Shown: positions 22,383-30,354 of the stretch, in pieces
Position numbering within the stretch: the stretch's first letter is position 1
How the letters are laid out: each line of letters begins with the position of its first letter
IMG/VR virus record: IMGVR_UViG_3300033571_014509
Span: 1 to 40,503 of that record
DNA length: 40,503 bases
Source of the DNA: a virus
Reading direction: 5' to 3' (one strand)
Position numbers and translations under genes: made by a program
The notes under the pieces: model-generated
What the model was told of the DNA's origin: nothing
What the model saw: the letters and a program-made list of their open reading frames with translations, nothing else
The model's database searches: none

Positions 22383-22557
22383 TAATGTCCACCCCACCCA
22401 TTTCCGGCTTGTCCGGTCGGGACAAAGGGGCCTCACGCGCGCGTCGCGTTCGTTAGAGGCAGACCTACCGGGGGTGGGGTGGGGAGTGGGGTAGGCCGCT
22501 CAGCTTCAAGACGTTACATATATACGCTTGCAAAAAAAAAGTTTCAAAACTTGCTCA

Positions 22558-22590
22558 TAGACAAACTCGAATTAAAAGGTATCATACACC
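22558..22590 (+). promoter_or_regulatory. Promoter of the HNH gene overlapping a GGTATCATACACC motif
   Basis: TAGACA (22558-22563), 16 bp, then TATCAT (22580-22585), the latter inside GGTATCATACACC (22578-22590). The ATG is 6 nt past the motif, so the transcript leader would be very short. Confidence 0.5.
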
Positions 22591-22596
22591 GCGCAT

Positions 22597-23700
22597 ATGA
22601 AAACTAAACTGAAACGCGGATGTGTTAGGGAAGACGGACTGGCATTTAACGTCAGGATAAACGGAGAAGACCAGTGGGTTTCCCCGGAAGAATTACAGGT
22701 AATTCGAGATGAGGAGCGAAAGTACTACCTAAAAAACAAAGCTAAAATCAAAGAACGGACAAGAGAATGGCAAAAGGCCAACCCAGACAGGTATCGGGAG
22801 CTAACCAAGAATTGGACGCAGAATAATCAGGATAGAATCGAGGCGTACAAGGCTAAGGCTAAAGAGGGGCGGAAACTGAAATCTGAAGAATACTGGAAGC
22901 AGTTCAACCAGGCTGTTCAAGAGAGGAGAAAAGCAAAAGCCGCCAGGATGGAGGTGGAAAAAGAATTGAGGCGTAAAGATAGGGAGGCTAAGCGCGAAGA
23001 GGCCGCTAAGAACCGGGCCGCGATTAAACGAGAAACGCGGGAGAAACACAGCGCGGAACGGAGGGAAGCCAAACTACTAGAGCAGAGGGAAGCCAAACTC
23101 CAGGGGAGAGGCTACAGGAGGAAAGACGGAAAGATTCTTTGGAAGCCAACGGGGAATAACCCAAGGAAGTGGGTGTGGGTTAGCCCGGAAACATTTGAAG
23201 GGCGAAGGCGGAAACTTCAAGAATACTGGATACAACGGGAAAAACAAAAAGCCATGAGCGAGGAAACGAGAAAAGCCCAGCTTCGGCGGAGGAGACAGAG
23301 GCAAAAAGAAAAATATCGAAGCAACCCAGAACTAAAAAGAGAATACAATCGGAAACAGAGGGCGCAGGAAAAGAGGAGGAATCCTGAAAAATATAAAGCC
23401 AGGAAAGCGGCGCAGAGGAAAGCTCGGGAAATCAAGGCGAAGGTTAAGCTGACTGACAGAGAGCGGGCACTTACCACGGAGATATACTTGCAGGCAGCTC
23501 GCGTTTCCAACTGCCTAGGAATACCCTTCCACGTGGATCATATATTGCCGATTATGCTCGGCGGACTTCACCACCCAACGAATCTTCGAGCCATCCCTGG
23601 AAATATCAACCTCAGCAAAAGCCATTTAATCACACCCGAAGTGGAAACCTGGCTGCTGGGCAGACCAGTATCGGAATTAAACCTCCAAAAAGCCGCTTAA
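22597..23700 (+). CDS. Coiled-coil HNH endonuclease-like protein (367 aa)
   Basis: About 280 residues of Lys/Arg/Glu-rich, probably coiled-coil sequence contain tandem-like units (KNKAKIKERTREWQKANPDR; RSNPELKREYNRKQRAQEKR). They end in an HNH core: IPFHVDHILPIMLGGLHHPT, then NLRAIPGNINLSKS. The D-H pair, the following L-G-G-L-H-H-P-T-N-L and N-x2-K-S match HNH nucleases with long charged N-termini found in phages. The plus-strand lone position suggests a mobile or moron gene. The IxPIML codons contain a TTGCCGATTATG word (23545-23556) that recurs as an iteron downstream. Confidence 0.75.
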   Translation: MKTKLKRGCVREDGLAFNVRINGEDQWVSPEELQVIRDEERKYYLKNKAKIKERTREWQKANPDRYRELTKNWTQNNQDRIEAYKAKAKEGRKLKSEEYWKQFNQAVQERRKAKAARMEVEKELRRKDREAKREEAAKNRAAIKRETREKHSAERREAKLLEQREAKLQGRGYRRKDGKILWKPTGNNPRKWVWVSPETFEGRRRKLQEYWIQREKQKAMSEETRKAQLRRRRQRQKEKYRSNPELKREYNRKQRAQEKRRNPEKYKARKAAQRKAREIKAKVKLTDRERALTTEIYLQAARVSNCLGIPFHVDHILPIMLGGLHHPTNLRAIPGNINLSKSHLITPEVETWLLGRPVSELNLQKAA

Positions 23701-23814
23701 AACCGTTTTCCGCTCCCACGACCCACAAAAACCCGAAAAACTCGCTGGCGGGGCGGCTAGGTGGCAAGAATCAGGGCTTCTGGGCGAGGTGGTGCAGGGC
23801 TTTTTCTAAACCCA

Positions 23815-23844
23815 TCGAATTCGAGAGGTTTAGAAATCGAGTTG
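23815..23844. repeat. Hairpin with 8-bp perfect arms
   Basis: TCTAAACC (23815-23822) and GGTTTAGA (23837-23844) enclose the palindrome TCGAATTCGA. No T run follows on either strand, so a terminator is uncertain. Confidence 0.6.
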
Positions 23845-23927
23845 CCGAGCGTTGACTTGCCGATTATGTTGCCGATCATCAACAACAAGTAAATGTTGCA
23901 TATATGCGACATAATTGCCGATTATGT
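23842..23927. repeat. TTGCCGA(TTATGT) iterons with central 20-bp palindrome
   Basis: TTGCCGATTATGT occurs at 23857-23869 and 23915-23927, with shorter TTGCCGA at 23842 and 23869. Between them ATGTTGCATATATGCGACAT (23893-23912) is palindromic except for one mismatched pair. Confidence 0.7.
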
Positions 23928-24139
23928 AGCGTAAAGTTGACATTGCACACTACACTTCCCGTGTGTATCGTGCACAATTTGTGTACCATTCCTAGACAGA
24001 TATGGACAAATGTAGGGGTTTTGTAAGAAAAACTGCCCACTTTTTCCTACAAGAGTTACCATTCAAAGATAGTATAAGCCGTTTACTACCAATAAGTAGT
24101 ACGCAAACAAGAGTATTCGAGGGTTCGCATTCAATAGGA

Positions 24140-24218
24140 ACTGGGTCGGTACTGGGTCGGTATCTGTCCCCCCGAAAAGGACAACTGGGTCGATTCCTGT
24201 CCTTGCAACAGGGACAGA
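24140..24218. repeat. ACTGGGTCGRT direct repeats with long-range dyad
   Basis: ACTGGGTCGGT is tandemly repeated (24140-24150, 24151-24161), with a third copy ACTGGGTCGAT (24184-24194). TCTGTCCC (24163-24170) is complementary to GGGACAGA (24211-24218) across the third copy. Confidence 0.75.
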
Positions 24219-24290
24219 TTCCCGAGCAGCCGCATTTATACGGCCTGCCCGTAATAATGCCCGAATATACCCGATAGGGAATAAAATGCC

Positions 24291-24340
24291 CTATATGTCA
24301 AAAAACAGGCCCTTTCGGGTATAAGCTGATCTATATGTCA
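24291..24340. repeat. CTATATGTCA pair with inverted GGGTATA words
   Basis: CTATATGTCA is exact at 24291-24300 and 24331-24340. Around them TATACCCG, CGGGTATA and GGGTATAC alternate in orientation. Confidence 0.65.
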
Positions 24341-24428
24341 TCTTTTTAGGGTATACTCGGCATCTTTGGCGAGTTACCGCATCTTCAAAAGGGCGCTATC
24401 GTCGTTTCTGGCGAGTTATTTGCCAAGA

Positions 24429-24500
24429 TCGACGGAATTCTGTCGAAAAGTCGCTTTAAGCCGAGGCTAACGCACGATTTTGAAACAGAATGTGCGTTAG
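24429..24500. repeat. Two dyads, TCGAC/GTCGA and CTAACGCAC/GTGCGTTAG
   Basis: 24429-24446 is an 18-bp palindrome with one wobble pair around GAATTC. 24467-24475 and 24492-24500 form a 9-bp perfect stem with a 16-nt loop. Confidence 0.6.
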
Positions 24501-24895
24501 GAGGCGCTTTCTGTAACGGATTCAGGGTTACAAGGTGCCAGGGCAAAACAAATCATTGCATCATTTGAAAGGATGTGTAGAGTCAGCAACGGAATCAGGC
24601 GAAGCCCGTAACACGGACAAGCATGGTTCCTCATCTCGCCAGTTCGTTTCGACGGCTGGCTGCGGGAGTCGGTGCCGTATGGCATTCCTATCCCTGCATA
24701 AATCGGGGGAGGCATCGAGGGCGGTTGAGGGGTTAACCCACAGCCGAGCGACCTGGACCTCCTCCGACCTTTTTGTTGGAGGCAACAATATGGTTTAGCC
24801 CCTGCATCAAGATTCCCCCATGAGGGGATTATCTCAGCGTCTGGTAATCAACCTATGATTCATTTCAACGAGTTACGATAATCAAGCAGCCTCCG

Positions 24896-25196
24896 GTTAG
24901 GGCAATCTGTTAGGGTTCTACAGAGGCTGTTAGGGTTTGCGTTGTAAGACCCTAACAACGCAAGTCGTTGATTTCCAGTTGGTAGTGAGAGATTGTTAGG
25001 GTAGTTAGGGTATAAAGTTAAAAATAGAAGGGGAACACTATCTCCTACCTACTGCCCCGCCGCCGCCGCCCGCCGCCCCGTCAATTCCAAAACCACCCTA
25101 ACTGCCCTAACTGCCCTAACAGCGTCCTTGTAACCCCCTGCCCTGCAACCCTTTAACTCTGTTAGGGTTTTCTGTTAGGGCAAGCGTTTGTTAGGG
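24896..25196. repeat. Twelve GTTAGGG / CCCTAAC motifs in 300 bp
   Basis: GTTAGGG at 24896, 24909, 24929, 24995, 25004, 25161, 25174 and 25190; CCCTAAC at 24950, 25096, 25105 and 25114. The last three are tandem with a 9-bp period (CCCTAACTG). Forward-reverse-forward clustering allows large stems. Confidence 0.9.
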
Positions 25197-25404
25197 CAGT
25201 ACCCCGGAACCCTACGTTAAGTGACATTAAACACCACCACTCTGCTACCCTGCAACCCTGATACCTATCTATCCGATATAACTTCTACAAACATCTCAAA
25301 AATATATTATACCTGCATACTACCCCATACCTACCCGATCTCTAACATACGATATAACATATCTAACACCAAAACAAATATATTAAATCCTTAAGACAAC
25401 AAGA

Positions 25405-25474
25405 AGCCCTGCATCACTAACACCAGATATAACGTACTCCCGAACATTATATTAGGGTTAAGTGATGCAGGGCT
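25405..25474. repeat. 14-bp perfect inverted repeat across the AT-rich segment
   Basis: AGCCCTGCATCACT (25405-25418) and AGTGATGCAGGGCT (25461-25474), with a 42-nt loop. It borders the AT-rich stretch and the 3' end of the minus-strand operon at 25521, so an origin stem or a terminator-like element are both possible. Confidence 0.6.
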
Positions 25475-25520
25475 ACAGGGTTGCAGGACTGCACTTAACA
25501 GGTTACTTAATTATTGGCAG

Positions 25521-25715
25521 TCACGGATTCAAATGGTTCGAGTCGGTTTGAAGCACCGGAAGGGACTCCAAAAGCTCTACAGCATCGCTGTGGAAACGGT
25601 ACTTTTGCCTTGCGACAAAGTCCCCCGGAGCGCCCCCGCCCCACCCTACCGCCGGACCTTTGGCTATGATTGCCTGAGTCCGGTGGTATTCAATGAGTTC
25701 GTTTATGGTAACCAT
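25521..25715 (-). CDS. Small phage protein (64 aa)
   Basis: Starts MVTINELIEYHRTQAIIAKG, with AVELLESLPVLQTDS at the end. The ITINELIxYHRxxA ... FHxxAVxxLExLP order is seen in small phage genes near replication modules; function unknown. Overlaps the upstream gene by 13 bp. This is the last gene of the run before the non-coding block. Confidence 0.6.
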   Translation of the reverse strand: MVTINELIEYHRTQAIIAKGPAVGWGGGAPGDFVARQKYRFHSDAVELLESLPVLQTDSNHLNP

Positions 25716-25873
25716 TGTTGGATGACGGTTTTCCAGAGGGAGGTCAGGGCTAGGAAGGCGGTCACGATCAGCCAGAAGCGATCGACCACCCTCCCCTCTT
25801 CCACTTGGGTGAGTTGTTCCTTCAGCTCGGAGATCGCCTTACGGAGTCCGAGGATCTTCTCGTTGGGGCTCAT
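25703..25873 (-). CDS. Small coiled-coil plus TM protein (56 aa)
   Basis: ATG 25873 to TAA 25703. The helix MSPNEKILGLRKAISELKEQ, then VVDRFWLIVTAFLALTSLWK, gives a soluble coiled coil followed by one membrane helix. Its start forms an ATGA overlap with the gene upstream and its end overlaps the next gene, so it belongs to a coupled trio. Similar topology to its upstream neighbour suggests a membrane-associated pair. Confidence 0.6.
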   Translation of the reverse strand: MSPNEKILGLRKAISELKEQLTQVEEGRVVDRFWLIVTAFLALTSLWKTVIQQWLP

Positions 25874-26262
25874 GCGATGAAGAGCTTGATCAGGATAATC
25901 ACCTGGATAACCCCGAGAGCCCAGATGGAGTAGCGGTTGTACATGTTAGACTCCTCCAGCTCTGCGTCCTGGTTGTTCATGACCTGACAGATTGCCAGGT
26001 CTGCCTGAGCCAGATCGAGGAGGCGCTCATGGGTTTGCTCGGACATGGCGTTGAGTTCAGAGGCGACCTCGTTGATCTTGTTCCGGTGGGTGTCGAACTT
26101 CTCCTTGTGGAAGCCGAGTTCCTCTTGGAGTACCGGCAGATCGTTGTGCCGCATTTCCATGACTGTGCCATTCAGGAACTGGAGGTACTCTTGATTGATC
26201 TCGCGGTCCTTCTGGACGGGGTTCTTGTTGACGGGTTTGGTTGCTGTGTTTTTGTTTTTCAT
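25870..26262 (-). CDS. Coiled-coil protein with C-terminal TM anchor (130 aa)
   Basis: Lys/Asn-rich start, a long helical middle (NKINEVASELNAMSEQTHER) and a terminal hydrophobic anchor YSIWALGVIQVIILIKLFIA. This is a tail-anchored topology. It could tether replication proteins to the membrane or act in lysis; no direct evidence for either. Confidence 0.6.
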   Translation of the reverse strand: MKNKNTATKPVNKNPVQKDREINQEYLQFLNGTVMEMRHNDLPVLQEELGFHKEKFDTHRNKINEVASELNAMSEQTHERLLDLAQADLAICQVMNNQDAELEESNMYNRYSIWALGVIQVIILIKLFIA

Positions 26263-26278
26263 GTGTGTTTTGGGTTGT

Positions 26279-26291
26279 GGTATGTGCTACC
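26279..26291 (-). promoter_or_regulatory. GGTAGCACATACC motif upstream of 25870-26262
   Basis: Palindromic GGTA...TACC with a 5-nt centre, 16 nt before the ATG at 26262 and 3 nt past the stop of the helicase gene. Confidence 0.4.
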
Positions 26292-26293
26292 GG

Positions 26294-28441
26294 CTAAACT
26301 TGTTCCATGGGACCCACCTCGAAGACGAAGGTGGACTTGTTGGCTGGGTAGTAGTGCTTCTTGAGTCGGGGGACCATGCCTTGGGAGAAGAGTTTCTTCA
26401 GATAGCTGCCGACCGCGTTTGCCTTGTAGGGGAAGCCTTGGTGGATGGCGCAGAGTTCCTGATGGAGTTCTGTTGCCGAGACCCTCACCTTGGTCGGCTC
26501 CGTCACTCCGGTGGCCTTGGCTGCGAGCCATCCGTCGAGATACTCAACGAAGATGCTCTCTGGGGACTCTGCCTGGGCTTGGTGAACTAGCTCCGGATGG
26601 TGAAAGCTCTTGATCTCAAACCGCTTGTAGACCGGATCGATGATCTCAGCCGGGGGCACGTAGTCGTCCATGAGCCAGCGAAGGAAGAAAGGCAGCTCCC
26701 TGAGGGCCCTCTCCTCGTTCTTGTAGTTGGAGTCGTAGAACTCCGGCTGATAGCCGTCCTTGATCTTGAAGAGCATGATCTTGTCCTTGATCGTGCCGTC
26801 GAGTGTCGGCAGCGCCCTCAGTGATTCCGGATCGGTGTTGCAGGTGACGACGACACGGCCCTTGAATGGGATCTCGATGGAGTCGAAACCCTTGGGGTGG
26901 TACTTCTGTGTCGGGTTCGCCGCCATGGCCTTGAGCGACTTGGCAAAGAGCTGGCGTGTCTGCCAGTCCCCGTCACTCGCCGCATCGTCGCAACGCCACA
27001 AAGCGACTTGCGCCCCCTGCTTATTGAAGTCGGTCTTCCTCATGATGAGGTTCTCCGCATCGACGGAACCCCCGAGGATCTGGCCAAAGATGCACTTGTT
27101 CAGAAAGGTCTTGCCGGTATGAGCGGCACCGCAGATGACGAGCACCTGGCCTGGGCTGGGCTTGCCGTTGAGTGCCGACACATAGGCTCGGCGCAACCAG
27201 CTCAGCACGAAGTGCTTGGCCTCCACGCCGTTCTGGTCTCCATCGAACGCATTGTTGAAATACTCATGGAGCCAGGGCCAGTCCTTGGGATCTCCAGTTT
27301 CTGCTGGCTGCATGGGCTTGATGGTCGAGGTGTTGAGGTAGCAGTTGCCATTGATCCAGACCATCTCATCAGGGACGAAGACGATGGGCACTGCCGCATC
27401 GACTCGGCGCTGGCTCTGAAGGTGGATCATCACCTTGTCGAGGTCCGAGATATGCTGACCCTTGCGGATCTTGTCACTGCAACCCACTCCCTTGAGGTGT
27501 ACCCGAGCATCCTCCTTCTGAAGGAAGACCCACTTGTCTGAGTGCGAGTAGGTCCAGTAGACCCTGCCGTCGAAGTAGAACATCTCGGCAGCCTTTCCGG
27601 TCAGCTCGCGCTCATACTCCTCGACGAACTTGCGCCCAAGGACTGCCCACCAGGGCATGAAGTTGGATGGGGCTCGGTCTGAGTAGCAGATCATGCCGTT
27701 CTCAGCCACCGCGCAGCCGACTCGGTCGATGCCGTCGTTGATCCAGAAGAGAGGCCCACGGGCACCTTCTTGGAAGGTTCCTTTCCAGCGTCCTGGGAAT
27801 TGCCTCTCCACCTCCGCCGCGATGACATCCATCGGGATCACCGGAGAGTCGTCCACCTGGATCTTCGCCTTGATTCCACCCGCCATGAGGCACTGGGCCA
27901 GCATCGCCTTAGGGATAGGAGTCGCTCCTTGAACTAGATTCCATCGGGTTCCAAGCTCGAAGGTCTGGGAATCCTTCCAGCTAGATTCGTCGAATCCAGG
28001 GAGCGCGTCGGAGATCTTCAGCGTCGAGTTGAGTTCCTTGAGGAACGCCTCGGTCACCTTTGGATTGGAGACGTTTACGGGCTTCTCGAATGGCCAGACG
28101 AGTCGAATCTTGCCCGGTGAGAAGGTCTCGACTGCCCATGTAGGGAGGTGGGCGGTACTGGTCGGGAGACTCTGGAGCTTTGATGCCGCTGATGCCGAGT
28201 CGTAGTCCGCAATGATACCATGCAACATTTTGGGGGGATTCCCTGAATTGATGCGGGTATAGGGATTGATTCCTTCCCACGCGGAGATGAAGTTCCCCTG
28301 CGTGGTGGATTCAGTACACCATTTGCGAAAGTCCTCCTTGGACATTCCGGCTGGGCGCGAGTTGATGGTATTGCCCATCGTGACGTCATCGGTCGCGGTG
28401 ACGGCTTGGGCAACGAGGTTCGGGAGTGTGTGCAGTTTCAT
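26294..28441 (-). CDS. Phage primase-helicase (AEP-like / SF3-type) (715 aa)
   Basis: The N-terminal third has a primase-polymerase-like pattern: HGIIADYDS (74-82, acidic pair) and GKIRLVWPFEKPV (110-122). The C-terminal helicase has Walker A GAAHTGKT (438-445), a Walker B-like ALWRCDDAASD and RVVVTCNTD as sensor, as in D5/SF3-type phage helicases. It is followed by a winged-helix-like tail (VSATELHQELCAIHQ). It would prime and unwind phage DNA. It lies 5 bp downstream of the polymerase gene, clearly in the same operon. The AEP assignment is tentative, the SF3-type ATPase firm. Confidence 0.8.
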   Translation of the reverse strand: MKLHTLPNLVAQAVTATDDVTMGNTINSRPAGMSKEDFRKWCTESTTQGNFISAWEGINPYTRINSGNPPKMLHGIIADYDSASAASKLQSLPTSTAHLPTWAVETFSPGKIRLVWPFEKPVNVSNPKVTEAFLKELNSTLKISDALPGFDESSWKDSQTFELGTRWNLVQGATPIPKAMLAQCLMAGGIKAKIQVDDSPVIPMDVIAAEVERQFPGRWKGTFQEGARGPLFWINDGIDRVGCAVAENGMICYSDRAPSNFMPWWAVLGRKFVEEYERELTGKAAEMFYFDGRVYWTYSHSDKWVFLQKEDARVHLKGVGCSDKIRKGQHISDLDKVMIHLQSQRRVDAAVPIVFVPDEMVWINGNCYLNTSTIKPMQPAETGDPKDWPWLHEYFNNAFDGDQNGVEAKHFVLSWLRRAYVSALNGKPSPGQVLVICGAAHTGKTFLNKCIFGQILGGSVDAENLIMRKTDFNKQGAQVALWRCDDAASDGDWQTRQLFAKSLKAMAANPTQKYHPKGFDSIEIPFKGRVVVTCNTDPESLRALPTLDGTIKDKIMLFKIKDGYQPEFYDSNYKNEERALRELPFFLRWLMDDYVPPAEIIDPVYKRFEIKSFHHPELVHQAQAESPESIFVEYLDGWLAAKATGVTEPTKVRVSATELHQELCAIHQGFPYKANAVGSYLKKLFSQGMVPRLKKHYYPANKSTFVFEVGPMEQV

Positions 28442-28446
28442 TGGGA

Positions 28447-30216
28447 TTACTTCTTATAGACTTTGGAAAGGGAGCCTTCGGCGGAGAGCGGGAGGCCGGA
28501 AGCCCACTCGGGCTCTGAGGACATGATGGCGATGATCTGTTCCAGCTTCTCCTGGGCGGAGTCTTCCGGAACGAGGCAGACGACTTCGTCGTGGACGTGC
28601 ATGACGACGGGGATTCCCGCCTTCTCGATCTCCACGCAGTGGTGCATGAAGACATCGCGTGCCACGCCCTGCACCAGATTTTCCGTGCAGACGCCTCCCC
28701 ATAGGCCAAGGCGCATGAGCTTGCCTTGTCTTGGTATGAGTGAGGTGAGTCCGCCGTTATCGACGGAAACCTTCCGATACTTCAGCTCCCGGCCCGACGG
28801 GAACTTCATGGAAGCGTCCTCCTCTGGGTTCTTCGCCGTGTCGCGTAGGTTCTGCTCCAGATCGCGCCAGAGTGCGGTGATCTTCGGGTTCTTTCTGCGG
28901 TAGAGTCGGGTGAGTCTGTCCGCCTCAATGGAATCCACTCCAGCCACAGTGGCAAATTTCTTGGAGCCCATTCCATAACCGAGGCCGAGCGCCAACTGTT
29001 TCATCATGTGACGTACCTTGGGGGCTTGCTCCTTCATGCTCCCCTCCCCGTTCCAGATGCCCCAGGCTCGGGCCTGTGCCTCATAGAGATCGGGAATCTG
29101 GCGGATATAGCGCAGGGTTGCTTTGTCTTCCGCAAGCCAGTGCAGGCATCGCGGTTCAATCTGCGAGAGATCAACAATCGCAAATGTATAGCCCTCGGGT
29201 GCCTTGACCTTGGAGCGCACATCGACGCCGCTGACCAAGCCCTTGGGGAGGTTGTGCATATTGAGACCGCTGTCACCCGAGAACCTTCCGGTGTGTGCCC
29301 CGAAATAGCGGATTCCGTAACTCATCCACCCGTCCGGCCTTGCTCGCTTGAGCATGGTCTCCAGGGTCGAGAGGTGCTTGGAGGATTTGCGGTATTCGCG
29401 CACCGCTTGGAGCCAAGGATGGTTTTTGCCGTGCTCCTCGAAGAATTGCTCAGCCTCAGGGTCGGCCTGAGCGAAGCTCTTAGGTGCGGTGAGGCCGTGC
29501 TTGGCGCACTCCTCGCGCAGGGCGATGGGAGAGAGCAAAGCGGCGTCGTCTTTCCACGGGATCGACTGCTTGTATTCCCAGAGGGAGGTCTTGAGCAACT
29601 CGATGTCGGCTTCGAGACCCGGAATATCGAGGGGAACTCCTCTCAGGGCCATGGAACGGGTCATCTGACTGATCTCCCGCTCCCTTTCCGGCCATTTGTG
29701 GCCGTGTTGAAGCCAGATTTCCAAGCAGTAAACCGCGTCATCAAGGGCGTATTTGCACACCTCTTCCTTGAATTCCGGCGTCATTTCGGCCCAACGCTGG
29801 CCTTTCATCTTGTCGCGGACGTCCTTGGACAGCTTGACCCCCAGGAGAAGGTTTGCAGCCTCCTTCAAAGACCTGGGGAAGCCAAGGAACGCGGTCAGAT
29901 CCGCTGTGTCGTGCCACGCATTGATCGCTAGGTGCTGGGGTACGTTCGGGAGGTTTTTCTCCTCCGCGATTTCTTGAATCCGTTGAAAAACTGGGAGGTC
30001 GAATTGAGCATTGTGGCTAAGCCAAGTGCAGTCAGGGCCAGATATAGAACTCCAATCGAAAGCGAGGGGATCGCCCACGTATCGAATGCCCGAGTCAGTT
30101 GCAATGCTGACCATGTAAAGATCCGCCTGGGGGTGGCGGAGGTAGTGGTAGATGCCAAGCTCCGTAATGGTAACGTCCTTGTCATAGTAGGTCTCGAAGT
30201 CGATCGCGCAGATCAT
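28447..30216 (-). CDS. Family A DNA polymerase with 3'-5' exonuclease (589 aa)
   Basis: Start at ATG 30216 (MICAIDFETYYDKD); a longer frame upstream only translates the structured leader. Exonuclease motifs: DFE (6-8), SHNAQFD (67-73) and YALDDAVYC (156-164). Polymerase motif A is VDLSQIEPR (348-356), motif B R402/K406 through GYGMG (413-417), motif C HDE (542-544). TGRFSGDSGLNMHNLPKG (309-326) is the usual phage PolA signature. All catalytic residues are intact. Short form with no 5' nuclease domain, as in T7-like and many temperate phages. Confidence 0.93.
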   Translation of the reverse strand: MICAIDFETYYDKDVTITELGIYHYLRHPQADLYMVSIATDSGIRYVGDPLAFDWSSISGPDCTWLSHNAQFDLPVFQRIQEIAEEKNLPNVPQHLAINAWHDTADLTAFLGFPRSLKEAANLLLGVKLSKDVRDKMKGQRWAEMTPEFKEEVCKYALDDAVYCLEIWLQHGHKWPEREREISQMTRSMALRGVPLDIPGLEADIELLKTSLWEYKQSIPWKDDAALLSPIALREECAKHGLTAPKSFAQADPEAEQFFEEHGKNHPWLQAVREYRKSSKHLSTLETMLKRARPDGWMSYGIRYFGAHTGRFSGDSGLNMHNLPKGLVSGVDVRSKVKAPEGYTFAIVDLSQIEPRCLHWLAEDKATLRYIRQIPDLYEAQARAWGIWNGEGSMKEQAPKVRHMMKQLALGLGYGMGSKKFATVAGVDSIEADRLTRLYRRKNPKITALWRDLEQNLRDTAKNPEEDASMKFPSGRELKYRKVSVDNGGLTSLIPRQGKLMRLGLWGGVCTENLVQGVARDVFMHHCVEIEKAGIPVVMHVHDEVVCLVPEDSAQEKLEQIIAIMSSEPEWASGLPLSAEGSLSKVYKK

Positions 30217-30234
30217 GTTTTTAAGGAAAGGGGA

Positions 30235-30346
30235 GTAGCCCGCCGCCGCTGTTCGCCTATGGGTCCCGACCACCCACGGGGTGTGACCTGTCGGGGTATG
30301 CCAGATCCGGAGATCTCCTCCGGCTTCTAGGGCGGCGGCGAGCTAC
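30235..30346 (-). ncRNA. Structured RNA element, three-way junction, in the DNA polymerase leader
   Basis: The whole gap before the polymerase gene folds. Plus-strand arms 30235-30249 and 30332-30346 are 15 bp with one C-A mismatch; on the minus strand that position becomes a U-G wobble, so the stem is complete in the gene-sense RNA. Inside are P2, CCGGAG/CTCCGG (30307-30323, 5-nt loop), and P3, CCCGAC/GTCGGG (30265-30270 and 30290-30295) enclosing CACCC-ACG-GGGTG (30271-30283). It ends 18 nt before the ATG. Could be a cis-regulator, processing site, ribozyme or trans-acting RNA. I do not recognise the class. Confidence 0.65.
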
Positions 30347-30354
30347 AAACTCAA

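Larger units (their letters stand above)
17122..22425. repeat. Family of nine TTGTCC-N5-GGACAA dyads at gene 3' ends
   Basis: Arms TTGTCC and GGACAA (or GGACTA) are separated by five bases (GGTCT, GGACT, GGACA or GGTCG). Copies: 17123-17139, 17965-17981, 18688-18704, 19449-19465, 19840-19856, 20667-20683, 21480-21496, 21920-21936, 22409-22425. Seven lie at or just past a minus-strand stop; in 17965, 19840, 20667 and 21480 the right arm is GGACTA, whose CTA is the gene's TAG. 21920 lies in the leader or extended N-terminus of 21494-21886, and 22409 is intergenic. As RNA each makes a 6-7-bp hairpin with a 5-nt loop. Confidence 0.9.
21887..22596. other. 700-bp non-coding region with three strong hairpins
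   Basis: No convincing gene on either strand. It holds two TTGTCC dyads, a G-rich stretch near 22471-22492 and three elaborate hairpins (listed separately). It separates divergent genes, so promoters must lie here; a long leader or small RNAs are likely. Confidence 0.5.
23701..25520. other. 1.8-kb non-coding block, candidate replication origin
   Basis: No credible gene on either strand. In order it contains a perfect 8-bp-arm hairpin, TTGCCGATTATGT iterons with a 20-bp palindrome, tandem ACTGGGTCGGT, paired CTATATGTCA, dyads at 24429-24446 and 24467-24500, twelve GTTAGGG motifs, an AT-rich stretch (25260-25460) with GATATAAC three times, and a 14-bp inverted repeat. It sits directly before the primase-helicase and polymerase genes. 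Iterons plus an AT-rich unwinding segment fit an origin; function is inferred. Confidence 0.45.

Noticed and set aside
17122-22425. CRISPR array for the regularly recurring dyads
   Set aside because: Spacing is gene-sized and irregular (about 450-1,000 bp), and the repeat is only 17 bp.
24002-24277. 91-codon plus-strand frame in the non-coding block
   Set aside because: It is built largely from the ACTGGGTCGGT repeats and dyads, with no leader or family resemblance.
24497-24798. Overlapping frames of 72-87 codons on both strands
   Set aside because: Low-quality composition, no start leader, and mutually overlapping; treated as non-coding.
24896-25196. True telomeric or linear-plasmid end
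   Set aside because: The motifs are internal, mixed in orientation and not in a long tandem run.
29008-29931. 307-codon plus-strand frame
   Set aside because: Antisense shadow of the DNA polymerase gene, whose catalytic motifs are all intact.
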